Source: Affinundibacterium macrobrachii
GTDB lineage: Bacteria > Pseudomonadota > Gammaproteobacteria > Burkholderiales > Burkholderiaceae_D
Assembly (NCBI RefSeq): GCF_014652415.1
Contig: NZ_BMYT01000001.1
Coordinates: 801,352-865,351, forward strand
DNA length: 64,000 nt
Direction of reading: 5' to 3'
In this document: piece after piece, positions 51,050 through 60,501 of the stretch
Layout of the letters: each line of letters begins with the position of its first letter
How positions within the stretch are numbered: the first letter of the stretch is position 1
Notes under the pieces: model-generated
Databases searched by the model: none
What the model saw: only the letters and a program-made list of their open reading frames with translations
Told to the model about the DNA's origin: nothing
Translations under genes and position numbers: made by a program

Positions 51050-52561
51050 TCAATCAGGATAACGAAGATTAATTTCTACCGCTCGATCGACATTTTGCAC
51101 AAGCAAATCGACGTATTGCGGATCGAGATGGCTACCACTAACACTTTTCAGATGCGCGATCACTTGTTCAACTGGCCAAGCAGATTTGTAAACGCGGGCA
51201 TGCATCAATGCATCAAACACATCTGCCACTGCGACAATTCTGGCATAGGGGTGAATTTCTTCACCAACTAATCCTTGTGGGTAGCCAGATCCATCAAATT
51301 TTTCATGATGTTGGTGTGCGATAATCGAGGCCGCACGCAAAATGGGACGATGTGAGCCATCTAAAATCGACATCCCTACTTCCGGATGTTGTTTCATAAT
51401 GTCCCACTCAAGCTGATCTAGTTTTCCAGGCTTAAGCAAAACAGAATCAGGGGTCGCAATCTTGCCGATATCGTGCATAGGTGCCGCTTGCTTTAAGATT
51501 GCCGCTTCGTCTGGATCCATGCCCGACGCAATCGCAATCAGATAGCATACTTCCGACATGCGTCGAACGTGGTTCCCAGCTTCAGATGAGCGCGACTCCA
51601 CCACATCGCCTAAACGCATAATCAGCTCACCTTGCGTGTCGCTGATTTCTTGGTTAAGCAAAATATTATCAAAAGCAATCGCTACGCCAGAAGAAAACAC
51701 TTCTAGTAATTTGGCGTCAATTTCGCTAACGCTTTCTACCCCTTTCAACACTAACAATGAAGCTTTACCACTTTCATTGGGAAAATATCCAACGTAAGTA
51801 TCGCCAAACAAATGGGAAATTCGATTTACTGTGACTTGATGTAAATGATCGAGTAATTCTTGATTGAATAACTGGTCATCGTCATCGAAATTACCTATCT
51901 TTGCCAACACCTCATAGGAATTCTCACCCGATACTCCGCTCGCACCACGCAAGCGTAGTAGCATACTTTTTTCAAGGCGCAATAGAGCTACGACTTGCTG
52001 TAATAATCCATTCGCAAAATCGTGCATGTTTCTTTGTTGGTAAATATGTGCAGAAGCTTCGATAACTCGCTCAAGTCCCTCACGATAAGTAACTTGGAAT
52101 CGACGTGCCTCTTCGACGGTATAGATATCTCGATATGCACGCAGAGCGGCAAAGGTGGTGGTAAATAATTTGGTGCGATCCAGCTCGGTTTTTTCTTTGT
52201 AATCATTGATATCATAATCAACGATCACACTCTCCTCTGGTGCCTGACCAGGCTGCCCGGTCCTCAAGATAATGCGTGTGAATTGATTCTTTAAGTCTTG
52301 ACGCATCCAACGTGCGACTTCCAAACCGCTATTCTCTGACTCCATCACGACATCGAGAAACACTAAGGCGATGTCGGGCTCACGACTTAAAATTTCTTTC
52401 GCTTCTGGACCACTATAAGCATCTAAGAATTGCAGACGCCGCCCATCTAATTCAAAACGATGTAAAGTCAACTTCGTAACATCATGAATATCTGGTTCAT
52501 CGTCGACTAGGAGAATTTTCCATGGTGCAGACTTAGAAGGACTTAATGAGGTGCTCGACAT
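51050..52561 (-). CDS. Response regulator with DUF3369 and HD-GYP c-di-GMP phosphodiesterase domains
   Basis: Probably hydrolyses c-di-GMP on phosphorylation. The 503-residue protein has an N-terminal receiver (ILLVDDEPDIHD; phospho-acceptor D70 in VFLDVVMES), a middle DUF3369/GAF-like region (about 165-310), and an HD-GYP domain with HDIGK (H363-D364), HHE (418-420) and GSGYP (424-428). The catalytic set appears complete. It faces the histidine kinase gene at 49.1-51.0 kb with 50 bp between stops. Its activity would oppose the LapD-mediated adhesion encoded 4 kb away; that link is inference. Confidence 0.9.
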   Translation of the reverse strand: MSSTSLSPSKSAPWKILLVDDEPDIHDVTKLTLHRFELDGRRLQFLDAYSGPEAKEILSREPDIALVFLDVVMESENSGLEVARWMRQDLKNQFTRIILRTGQPGQAPEESVIVDYDINDYKEKTELDRTKLFTTTFAALRAYRDIYTVEEARRFQVTYREGLERVIEASAHIYQQRNMHDFANGLLQQVVALLRLEKSMLLRLRGASGVSGENSYEVLAKIGNFDDDDQLFNQELLDHLHQVTVNRISHLFGDTYVGYFPNESGKASLLVLKGVESVSEIDAKLLEVFSSGVAIAFDNILLNQEISDTQGELIMRLGDVVESRSSEAGNHVRRMSEVCYLIAIASGMDPDEAAILKQAAPMHDIGKIATPDSVLLKPGKLDQLEWDIMKQHPEVGMSILDGSHRPILRAASIIAHQHHEKFDGSGYPQGLVGEEIHPYARIVAVADVFDALMHARVYKSAWPVEQVIAHLKSVSGSHLDPQYVDLLVQNVDRAVEINLRYPD

Positions 52562-52928
52562 AAACTACGTTTCCTTAAAAGCTGAAGCAGTTAGTGTGAT
52601 GCAAATGACAAAGAAGACTATCTGAATCGAAATCAACGAGTTACGAACGGCAAATGCGGTAACGACATTTCTAAGCTTGATCTTACACCGAAGCAACACG
52701 CGTGCGCAAAAAATGTAAGCTGCCAATCACCCGTAATGCATAAAGAATGTATGAAATATAGCCTGTGACGCTAGGCCTCATATCAAGATCAATTTCTATA
52801 AATTCAATCGAAATAACAACAAGTGAAGATTCACTATTCTGCTTTCGCTATATCCACTTACAACAGGTGACGAAAATAGAGAGTTCAGTTCAACACAGCC
52901 ATTTCACATCGTGGTATAAAGGAATTTA
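52562..52928. other. Intergenic region upstream of the IclR-type gene, no gene seen
   Basis: About 365 bp between divergent genes. It is A+T-rich with no convincing ORF. The one symmetric site noticed is agtgaagattcact (52822-52835), about 95 bp before the iclR start, which could be an operator. It should hold the promoters of both flanking genes. Confidence 0.35.
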
Positions 52929-53738
52929 TTGCAATGCACCATTCACATGATGAAAAACGACGCTCCCATTTCCGCTGAAAAAACTTCGATACAAGTGATC
53001 GAACGCATGGTCTCATTATTGGACGCATTATCGCGCTATCACGACCCGGTCAGTCTGAAAGAACTTGCCAGCGTGACTGGCTTGCATCCATCTACTGCGC
53101 ATCGCATCTTAAATGATCTCTGCATCACGCGATTTGTCGACCGTGCAGACACTGGCACCTATCGTCTAGGTATGCGTTTATTAGAGCTAGGTAACATCGT
53201 AAAAAGCCGCTTGGATGTGCGCGAAGCCGCTTTAGAATTCATGCGAAATTTACACCGGATTACCAATCAAACTATCAATTTATCGGTACGTCAAGGTGAT
53301 GAAATTGTGTACATCGACCGCGCTTTTTCTGAGCGTTCTGGCATGCAAGTCGTACGCGCCATTGGTGGTCGCGCACCATTACATTTGACTTCGACCGGAA
53401 AATTATTTTTATCGATAGACGAACCAAAAGCATTGCGCGCCTATATCACTCGCACTGGTCTCGCTGGTCACAATAAAAATTCGATTACCGATGTCGCAAA
53501 ATTAGAGCGTGAACTGGCTTCGGTGCGCAGTAACGGCTATGCACGTGATAATGAAGAATTGGAACTCGGCGTGCGCTGTATGGCCGCAGGTATACATGAC
53601 GACAGCGGGAAAATGATTGCGGGCTTATCGATTTCCGCACCGGCAGATCGCTTGCAAGAAGCTTGGTTGGGAGATTTGTTAAGCACCGCTGAACAAATCT
53701 CAGCGGCACTTGGCTATGTGCCGAAATTGGCAAAATAA
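52929..53738 (+). CDS. IclR-family transcriptional regulator
   Basis: An N-terminal winged helix (SLKELASVTGLHPSTAHRIL) and a C-terminal GAF-like effector domain (DEIVYIDRAFSERSGMQVVR; ELGVRCMAAGIHDDSGKMIA) place this 269-residue protein in the IclR family. The start was set at TTG 52929 because AAAGGA lies five bases upstream; an in-frame ATG at 52947 is too far from that site. No catabolic gene is adjacent, so its target is unknown. It converges on lepB with about 50 bp between stops. Confidence 0.85.
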   Translation: MQCTIHMMKNDAPISAEKTSIQVIERMVSLLDALSRYHDPVSLKELASVTGLHPSTAHRILNDLCITRFVDRADTGTYRLGMRLLELGNIVKSRLDVREAALEFMRNLHRITNQTINLSVRQGDEIVYIDRAFSERSGMQVVRAIGGRAPLHLTSTGKLFLSIDEPKALRAYITRTGLAGHNKNSITDVAKLERELASVRSNGYARDNEELELGVRCMAAGIHDDSGKMIAGLSISAPADRLQEAWLGDLLSTAEQISAALGYVPKLAK

Positions 53739-53790
53739 GTTAGACAGAATTTATCGCGGCCATGCTATTTGAAAAAATAGGATGGCAAGC

Positions 53791-54483
53791 TTATTGATCT
53801 AATTTAGCACCAATGCGTTCGATACGCGGCAAATAGTAATTGTCGTAATCAAGTGAAAACATCAAACGCTTGACCCGGCCCGTGATTAATTCACGTTTAA
53901 CAAAACCATAAAAACGCGAATCATTACTATTGTCGCGATTATCGCCCAACATCATGTAATGCCCAGCAGGAACCGTCACCGCATCAAATGAGCGTAAGGC
54001 TGGACGCTCTGGCATCACGATAATATTGTGATGCAAACTGCCTAAGGACTCGGTGTACATCAATTGCTGATTCGGATATTCACGTGCCGGTGTTAAAAAT
54101 TGCGGATCAGGCTGATCAATTTGCGCGTAATCCGCTACTTGTCCATTGATAATCAACTTTTGATCGCGCATCTCGACTACATCACCCGGCAAACCAACAA
54201 CGCGTTTGATCAAACGCACACCATCAGCAGGTGAACTAAAGGTCACAATATCACCACGCTGCGGCTCACCAACGTGTTTTAAGATGACATCTGTGAATGG
54301 AAGCTTAATATCATAAGCAATACGATTAGCGATAACGCGATCACCTTCTAGCAAATGTGGATACATAGAACTTGATGGTACGACATACCAATCCGCCAAT
54401 GCGCTACGCATCAAAATCATGCCCGCGACAAATAACAAGAAAGTCTTATTATCCGCAACTAACTTGCGTAAGTTTAAGTTCAT
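53791..54483 (-). CDS. lepB: Type I signal peptidase (S26), compact form
   Basis: Cleaves Sec signal peptides at the outer face of the inner membrane. The 230-residue protein has one N-terminal transmembrane helix, the catalytic serine in VVPSSSMYPHLLEGDRV, the general-base lysine in RLIKRVVGLPGD, and the C-terminal box MLGDNRDNSNDSRFYG. The start is the ATG at 54483, with AAGGAG upstream; a longer reading frame runs back into the gapA terminator and is not credible. It lacks the lepA-lepB-rnc context and the extra helix of E. coli LepB, so it is probably a second signal peptidase. Confidence 0.85.
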   Translation of the reverse strand: MNLNLRKLVADNKTFLLFVAGMILMRSALADWYVVPSSSMYPHLLEGDRVIANRIAYDIKLPFTDVILKHVGEPQRGDIVTFSSPADGVRLIKRVVGLPGDVVEMRDQKLIINGQVADYAQIDQPDPQFLTPAREYPNQQLMYTESLGSLHHNIIVMPERPALRSFDAVTVPAGHYMMLGDNRDNSNDSRFYGFVKRELITGRVKRLMFSLDYDNYYLPRIERIGAKLDQ

Positions 54484-54534
54484 GATCAACTCCTTAATTG
54501 AACAACAGATTCCTACTACCGTTTTGTACAAACA

Positions 54535-54558
54535 AAAGCCCCGGAACATCGGGGCTTT
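54535..54558 (-). terminator. Rho-independent terminator of gapA
   Basis: aaagccccg (54535-54543) pairs with cggggcttt (54550-54558) around a six-base loop; on the minus strand a T-rich run follows. It lies about 40 bp after the gapA stop codon and before the lepB start. Confidence 0.88.
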
Positions 54559-54598
54559 CATCTTACTTCATCTTACAACTAGTTGAATGCCGATCAAA

Positions 54599-55612
54599 TT
54601 ACTTCGCACTCATCAATGCAACAGTCGTGTCCAACATACGGTTAGAGAAACCCCACTCATTGTCGTACCAGCTAGATACTTTGACCAAACGACCATTTAC
54701 TTTGGTCAATGTTTCGTCGTATGTGGAAGATGCTGGATTGTGGTTGAAGTCAACAGAGACCAATGGTGCTTTGTTGTAATCCAAAATACCTTTCAAGGCA
54801 CCTTCTGATGCGTCTTTCAATACTTTGTTGATTTCTTCAACTGTGGTATCGCGCTTAGCAATAAACGTCAAATCAACTACGGAAACATTGATCGTTGGTA
54901 CACGCATTGCGTAGCCATCCAATTTACCGTTCAACTCTGGCAATACCAAACCTACCGCTGCTGCTGCACCAGTTTTGGTTGGGATCATGCTCATGGTTGC
55001 AGAACGCGCACGACGCAAGTCTTCATGCATTACGTCTGTCAAGACTTGATCATTGGTGTAAGCGTGAATCGTTGTCATCAAACCGCTTTCGATACCGATT
55101 GCATCGTTCAATGGTTTTGCCAATGGTGCTAAGCAGTTCGTTGTGCAAGACGCGTTAGAAATAACGGTGTCAGTTGCTTTCAATACACCGTGGTTCACGC
55201 CGTACACGACTGTTGCGTCTACATCTTTACCCCCTGGTGCGGAGATAATGACTTTCTTTGCGCCGCCAGCTAAATGCGCAGATGCTTTTTCTTTAGTTGT
55301 GAAAAAGCCCGTGCATTCCAACACAACGTCAACATTCAATTCGCCCCAAGGGATATTCGCAGGATTACGTTCTGCGAATACTTTGATCTTGTCGCCATTA
55401 ACGATCATGGTGTCGCCTTCAACACTCACTGTGCCAGGGAACTTGCCGTGTGCGGTATCGTAACGTGTCAAATGCGCGTTAGATTCTGCGTTACCCAAAT
55501 CGTTAATCGCCACGATTTGAATTTCATTTTTAAACTTACCACCTTCGTAATGTGCACGTAGGATATTACGACCGATACGGCCATAGCCGTTAATTGCGAC
55601 GCGAATCGTCAT
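54599..55612 (-). CDS. gapA: Glyceraldehyde-3-phosphate dehydrogenase
   Basis: The glycolytic NAD-dependent dehydrogenase, 337 residues, full length. NAD-binding start [20 protein letters not shown]; catalytic cysteine in [13 protein letters not shown]-terminal [13 protein letters not shown]. The neighbouring tkt gene 0.8 kb upstream in the same direction makes a typical Calvin/pentose-phosphate-glycolysis pairing of Burkholderiales, with a GNAT gene and a structured repeat inserted between. Confidence 0.97.
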   Translation of the reverse strand: MTIRVAINGYGRIGRNILRAHYEGGKFKNEIQIVAINDLGNAESNAHLTRYDTAHGKFPGTVSVEGDTMIVNGDKIKVFAERNPANIPWGELNVDVVLECTGFFTTKEKASAHLAGGAKKVIISAPGGKDVDATVVYGVNHGVLKATDTVISNASCTTNCLAPLAKPLNDAIGIESGLMTTIHAYTNDQVLTDVMHEDLRRARSATMSMIPTKTGAAAAVGLVLPELNGKLDGYAMRVPTINVSVVDLTFIAKRDTTVEEINKVLKDASEGALKGILDYNKAPLVSVDFNHNPASSTYDETLTKVNGRLVKVSSWYDNEWGFSNRMLDTTVALMSAK

Positions 55613-55682
55613 GGTTCAATCTCCAAAAAGACAAACAGCAACAAAAAATAAAACACAAAAAAACTTAAAATCCTTTGAACAA

Positions 55683-55798
55683 GGTTTATAGAAACCTCTT
55701 AGTCGGGATGCAGCGCTAGGCGCAATCCGGAGCAATATGTCGATATTGCGAGGAATTGCAACAACGCGATGCGCCCGAATATGAGGTTTATATAAACC
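55683..55798 (-). repeat. Structured intergenic palindromic element, copy B (72-bp conserved core 55705-55776)
   Basis: Second copy of the element at 7622-7739, with the same 72-bp core length. Its inner stem is GCAAT/ATTGC where copy A has GCTCA/TGAGC, and the central GCAATAT/ATATTGC hairpin is unchanged. The outer arms are ggtttatagaaacctcttag and the complement of aatatgaggtttatataaac; they match each other at 19 of 22 positions but share nothing with the arms of copy A. It begins one base after the GNAT stop codon. Confidence 0.75.
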
Positions 55799-55799
55799 G

Positions 55800-56384
55800 C
55801 TATTGCATAGCACGCGGAAACGGCATGGCATCCGCCGATGCCATCATCACGCTCAAATCATTCCAACCGTAACCCACCTCGGTCAGATCTAATCCATCCC
55901 AACTAAAATCTTGCTCGATGAGGATCTCTCCACCGAGTTCTTCGTAAAAATTGCGCGCTTGTGCATTGCCGTCAATCACCCAGATCACGCAACTCGTGCA
56001 GCCCATCGCTTGTAGAGAACGGGCTGCCTTATGCAACATGCGTTTACCGATGCCACAACGTTGCCATTGTGGGCGTATATAAATCGCATTGATTTCGCCA
56101 TCTTTGCCCAGCTTTGGCTCAGGCAATTTCATCGCTGAGACGAAACCAACGATCTCATTATCACTCACCGCGACATACACACACAGACTGTCTTCTTTTA
56201 CCGGCAACGCCTGCAAAATCGTACGCCAATGCAGTACGTTTTCGTTCATGTCCATCTCGTTGAGATAACTATCAGGAATCATGCCACGATAAGTCGTGCG
56301 CCAGCCCTCGATGCGGATTGCGGCGATCGCTTCCGCATCTGCGACTGTGGCACGACGTAATTGGATTTCCTTGATTTTATTCAT
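55800..56384 (-). CDS. GNAT-family N-acetyltransferase
   Basis: A 194-residue acetyltransferase. N-terminal IQLRRATVADAEAIAAIRIE, acetyl-CoA loop YIRPQWQRCGIGKRMLHKAA, and the downstream CTSCVIWVIDGNAQARNFYE segment are standard for the family. About 25 residues follow the domain at the C-terminus. It lies between tkt and gapA; substrate unknown. Confidence 0.82.
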   Translation of the reverse strand: MNKIKEIQLRRATVADAEAIAAIRIEGWRTTYRGMIPDSYLNEMDMNENVLHWRTILQALPVKEDSLCVYVAVSDNEIVGFVSAMKLPEPKLGKDGEINAIYIRPQWQRCGIGKRMLHKAARSLQAMGCTSCVIWVIDGNAQARNFYEELGGEILIEQDFSWDGLDLTEVGYGWNDLSVMMASADAMPFPRAMQ

Positions 56385-56438
56385 ATTGAGTTGGGTTCAC
56401 TTGCGCGTAGTCAAAATATACTAAATTATTCAATCTAC

Positions 56439-58442
56439 TCACGCTAAAACAGTTTTCACTTTCGCGACCACGTTTTCTACCGTGAAGCCAAAGTGTTTGA
56501 ACAACACGCCTGCAGGAGCAGATTCACCGAAAGTATCGATACCAACTACCGCACCTTCCAAACCAACATATTTATGCCAGAACGCTGTAACACCAGCTTC
56601 GATCGCGACACGCGGCAAGCCTTTACCCAACACGGTCAATTGATAAGCTTTATCTTGGCGATCAAATACATCGGTTGAAGGCATAGACACCACACGTGCT
56701 GGAATGCCTTGCGCAGCTAATTCTGCTGCTGATTTCACCGCAAGTTCAATTTCAGAACCAGTCGCAATCAACACCACTTTCGCATCTGCTGCATCTTGCA
56801 AGATGTAGCCACCGCGAGCGATATCAGCAACTTGCTGTGCGCTACGCTCTTGGAAAGGCAAGTTTTGACGTGAGAAAATCAAGGTCGATGGACCATCGGT
56901 ACGCTTGATCGCCTCTGCCCAAGCAACTGTGGATTCAGTCGTATCACATGGACGCCAGTTATCCAAATTTGGAATCAAACGCATGCTGGAAATATGCTCA
57001 ACCGATTGATGTGTAGGACCATCTTCACCGAGACCGATGGAGTCATGCGTGAAGACAAACAAGCTACGAATCTTCATCAAAGCCGCCATACGAATTGCAT
57101 TGCGGCTATAGTCAGAGAAGGTCAAGAAAGTCGCGCCGAATGGCAAGTAACCACCATGCAAAGCGATACCGTTCATGATCGCGCTCATACCGAATTCACG
57201 TACGCCGTAGTTGATATGATTACCTGCCTGGTTAGCGCGCACCGCGACGCACTCTTTCCAGTTCGTTAAATTGGAACCTGTCAAATCGGCAGAACCGCCG
57301 AGGAATTCTGGCAAGCTTGGAGCGAATGCTTGAATCGCATTTTGGCTAGCTTTACGGGTTGCAATCGTTTCTTTTTTCTCGACTGTTGTCGCAATCGCTG
57401 CCTTCACTACTTCATCGAAATTCGCTGGCAAACCATTGTTCATACGACGTGTCAGTTCGGCAGCTTTGGCTGGATGCGCAGCACTGTACGCAGCAAACGC
57501 GGCATTCCATTCTGCTTCTGCTTTCGCACCATCGACTTTCGCATCCCATGCACTGTACACATCGGCTGGCACTTCGAACGGTGGATAGTTCCAATCGATG
57601 TTTGCACGCACGGCAGCGACTTCTTTATCGCCAAGTGCAGCACCGTGCACATTGTGCGTACCTTCCATATTTGGAGAGCCTTTACCGATCACGGTACGGC
57701 AGCAAATCAAAGTTGGTTTGTCAGATGCTTTGGCTGCAATAATTGCTTGATTGACGGCAGCGACGTTATGACCATCGACACCGCGAATCACATTCCAGCC
57801 ATAAGATTCAAAGCGTGCTGGCGTATCATCGGTGAACCAACCTTCTACGTGACCATCGATAGAAATACCGTTGTCGTCCCAGAATGCGGTTAATTTGTTC
57901 AGCTTCCATGTGCCAGCCAAGGAACAAGCTTCGTGCGAGATACCTTCCATCAAGCAGCCGTCGCCCATGAACACATACGTACGATGGTCAACAATATTCG
58001 CGCCATCCACATTGAATTCTGCAGCAAGTAATTTTTCCGCTAATGCCATACCAACTGCATTGGTGATGCCTTGACCAAGTGGGCCTGTGGTTGTTTCCAC
58101 GCCTGGTGTGATGTGCACTTCTGGATGTCCAGCCGTTTTGGAATGCAATTGACGGAAATTGCTGATCTCAGACATCGGTAAATCGTAGCCTGTCAGATGC
58201 AACAAAGAATAATGCAACATCGAGCCATGACCATTCGACAACACGAAACGGTCACGATTCACCCATGACGGGTTGGTCGGATTGTGACGATAGTGCCCTG
58301 CCCACAGTGCCACCGCGATTTCGGCCATGCCCATAGGCGCACCTGGATGACCAGAATTGGCTTTTTGAACAGCGTCCATAGACAATGCGCGAATTGCATT
58401 GGCCATCTTAGAAGTATTTTCAGGCTGGAATGTGGATGTCAT
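56439..58442 (-). CDS. tkt: Transketolase
   Basis: Thiamine-diphosphate enzyme of the pentose phosphate and Calvin pathways, 667 residues, full length. Motifs: [17 protein letters not shown] near the N-terminus, the ThDP-binding GDG motif in [20 protein letters not shown], and the pyrimidine-domain block [19 protein letters not shown] followed by [15 protein letters not shown]. It is divergent from the spermidine gene, with about 200 bp between them. Confidence 0.97.
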   Translation of the reverse strand: MTSTFQPENTSKMANAIRALSMDAVQKANSGHPGAPMGMAEIAVALWAGHYRHNPTNPSWVNRDRFVLSNGHGSMLHYSLLHLTGYDLPMSEISNFRQLHSKTAGHPEVHITPGVETTTGPLGQGITNAVGMALAEKLLAAEFNVDGANIVDHRTYVFMGDGCLMEGISHEACSLAGTWKLNKLTAFWDDNGISIDGHVEGWFTDDTPARFESYGWNVIRGVDGHNVAAVNQAIIAAKASDKPTLICCRTVIGKGSPNMEGTHNVHGAALGDKEVAAVRANIDWNYPPFEVPADVYSAWDAKVDGAKAEAEWNAAFAAYSAAHPAKAAELTRRMNNGLPANFDEVVKAAIATTVEKKETIATRKASQNAIQAFAPSLPEFLGGSADLTGSNLTNWKECVAVRANQAGNHINYGVREFGMSAIMNGIALHGGYLPFGATFLTFSDYSRNAIRMAALMKIRSLFVFTHDSIGLGEDGPTHQSVEHISSMRLIPNLDNWRPCDTTESTVAWAEAIKRTDGPSTLIFSRQNLPFQERSAQQVADIARGGYILQDAADAKVVLIATGSEIELAVKSAAELAAQGIPARVVSMPSTDVFDRQDKAYQLTVLGKGLPRVAIEAGVTAFWHKYVGLEGAVVGIDTFGESAPAGVLFKHFGFTVENVVAKVKTVLA

Positions 58443-58639
58443 AGCGGCAGAGGAGAAAAGTTTATAAAAATCTTGCGGAACGCAAAACGATTAGGTCTTA
58501 TAGGGCTCGGATTACCCAGTGTTACCAAATACCAAGCATTAGCCAAAGTGATCGTTTTACGTAATAAAGTCCGTTATTTTACCAGAGCAGCGCGCCACAG
58601 AATACAATTGCGACTTTCACATCATTCTTACTAAGATTT

Positions 58640-59872
58640 ATGGAAGGTTTACACCTCACCGCAGATTGCTTTATGTGCCAATGCAATCCAGCACTTTTAA
58701 TAGAAGAAGATCGCTTAAGCAATTTAGTTCGCCAAACAACTTTGCAGGCAGGTTTAACAATAGTAGGAGAAAAATTTCACGGCTTTACGCATCCGGATAG
58801 TAGTCCAGCGGGAATTACCGGAACTCTTTTATTAGCAGAATCACATGTAGCAATTCACACTTGGCCAGAACGCCAAGCCGTCACCTTAGATGTGTATGTT
58901 TGCAATTTTGAAAATGACAATAGCGCAAAAGCCATAGAAATCGTTGAACGTCTGGTGACTGCATTTCAACCGCAACAAGTCTCGCGGCAAAGTCTGCAAA
59001 GGGGAACACCCAGCGAAACAACAAAAAGTATGGCAATAGAGTATTTAAGTGCGCACACGGCGATGCAAACCCAAATCACTGAAGTTGTCGCAGAGGTACA
59101 AAGCCCATTTCAGCACATCCAAATCGCCATCTCGCCGGAATTCGGCAAGATCATGCGCATCGATGGCGCCATGATGACTTCAGAAAAAGATGAGTTTTAC
59201 TATCACGAAGCTTTGGTCCATCCGGCCGCAATCACGCACGGTGGTCCGAGAACCGCCTTAATTATCGGCGGGGGCGACGGTGGCTCCACAGAAGAGCTAC
59301 TCAAATACAAAAGTATTCAACACATCACCTTGTGCGAAATTGATGAAGAAGTCATTAAGCTATCGAAGCAACACCTAGCCTCAATACACCAAAACGCATT
59401 TGACTCAATCAAGGTCAATATCATTCATCGCGATGGCTTCGCCTACATTGAGGAATCTTCCGATCAGTACGATTTAATTCTCTTAGATCTGACTGATCCA
59501 ATTACGGCAAATGGTAGCAATTTGGCGCAGTCTTGTATGACTGAGTCTTTTTTTCAGTCTTGCTATCAACGTCTAAATGAACATGGCCTCATCGTCTTGC
59601 ATTTAGGCAGCGCGTTTTATCACGCAGAGCGTTACCAGACAAGCTTAGCGCGTCTGCGCGCAAGCTTCGATCATGTACAGACCTTCGACGTTTTTATTCC
59701 ACTTTATGGCGCGATGTGGGGCATGGCGATGGCAGCTAAAGATGCGCAACATATGCCTACGCAGAATTATTTTCAGTTATCCAAACAACAAATCAATCAA
59801 CGCATTCAGCAACTCGAACTTAATCAACTACAGTTTTACAACGCCGAACTACATCACCGCTTGCTAGCATAA
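58640..59872 (+). CDS. speDE: Fused S-adenosylmethionine decarboxylase / spermidine synthase
   Basis: One 410-residue protein that should make decarboxylated AdoMet and then transfer its aminopropyl group to putrescine. Residues about 1-115 are a prokaryotic AdoMetDC: the self-cleavage site is E67-S68 in LLLAESHVAIHTWPE, with H73 and C88 at the spacing known from the T. maritima enzyme (S63, H68, C83). Residues about 150-400 are spermidine synthase: SEKDEFYYHEALVHPA, IIGGGDGGSTEELLKY, LCEIDEEVIKL and LLDLTDP. E. coli has these as separate genes. Arginine/ornithine decarboxylase genes are not in the window. It is followed by the YgiB/YgiC/DUF350 genes. Confidence 0.92.
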   Translation: MEGLHLTADCFMCQCNPALLIEEDRLSNLVRQTTLQAGLTIVGEKFHGFTHPDSSPAGITGTLLLAESHVAIHTWPERQAVTLDVYVCNFENDNSAKAIEIVERLVTAFQPQQVSRQSLQRGTPSETTKSMAIEYLSAHTAMQTQITEVVAEVQSPFQHIQIAISPEFGKIMRIDGAMMTSEKDEFYYHEALVHPAAITHGGPRTALIIGGGDGGSTEELLKYKSIQHITLCEIDEEVIKLSKQHLASIHQNAFDSIKVNIIHRDGFAYIEESSDQYDLILLDLTDPITANGSNLAQSCMTESFFQSCYQRLNEHGLIVLHLGSAFYHAERYQTSLARLRASFDHVQTFDVFIPLYGAMWGMAMAAKDAQHMPTQNYFQLSKQQINQRIQQLELNQLQFYNAELHHRLLA

Positions 59873-60046
59873 AGAACTCGTCTCTTGAATTGAAAGACCT
59901 TGAAGCCTAAGCACGACGTTCAAAGAAACAACAAGTTACTGACAACGGTAAAACAAAAAGACGAAGACCGTCACAAGTCAGATAGGCAGTATTACAATGG
60001 CAACTCAAACAATTTGAATGTCTCAGAATATCAAGAAGGAATGCTG

Positions 60047-60496
60047 ATGAGCACACAGCAAAAACATAAACGTCGCGCCTCACAAAGTTTGCCACTGATG
60101 TTAGTCACTTCAGCCACCGTCGCGAGCTTGACGGGCTGTGGCAGCAATGACCCAAACGCGCATCTCGCCAGTGTACGTGATGAATACCAAAGTTTAGAAG
60201 ATTGCAAAGAGGATTGGGGAAGTACTGATCCCTGCCAACCGCAGCCAGCACCACCAAGTTCAAATTTAATTCCAACCACTGGCAATAGCTCTGGCGGACA
60301 CATCTACACCGGACGTTATTGGGGGCCGACTTACTATGAGGGGCAACGAGATGCCGCTCAACGTAATTTTTTAGGTAGTCGATTTAATGGCAGTGCTGCG
60401 CAATTGAGCGACCGCGCTGTTAGCCGTAGCATCACACGCAGCGTTAGCCGTGGCGGTTTCGGATCAAGCTCACGTGGTTTTTCTGGCGGAGGCTAA
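60047..60496 (+). CDS. YgiB-like (DUF1190) lipoprotein
   Basis: A 149-residue predicted lipoprotein: signal peptide with lipobox LTGC (Cys near residue 31), then YQSLEDCKEDWGSTDPCQPQ, which parallels the E. coli YgiB segment with two cysteines, and a C-terminal Ser/Arg/Gly-rich tail RGGFGSSSRGFSGGG like the YgiB end. The start is the ATG at 60047 with AAGAAGGA upstream; longer in-frame TTG starts lie in the non-coding leader. The ligase gene begins five bases after its stop and uses GGAGG inside its 3' end as ribosome binding site, so the two are tightly coupled. Confidence 0.82.
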   Translation: MSTQQKHKRRASQSLPLMLVTSATVASLTGCGSNDPNAHLASVRDEYQSLEDCKEDWGSTDPCQPQPAPPSSNLIPTTGNSSGGHIYTGRYWGPTYYEGQRDAAQRNFLGSRFNGSAAQLSDRAVSRSITRSVSRGGFGSSSRGFSGGG

Positions 60497-60501
60497 ACCG
60501 A

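Noticed and set aside
54484-54561. 26-residue N-terminal extension of lepB
   Set aside because: The extension runs through the gapA terminator hairpin and has no ribosome binding site, while the ATG at 54483 has AAGGAG in front.
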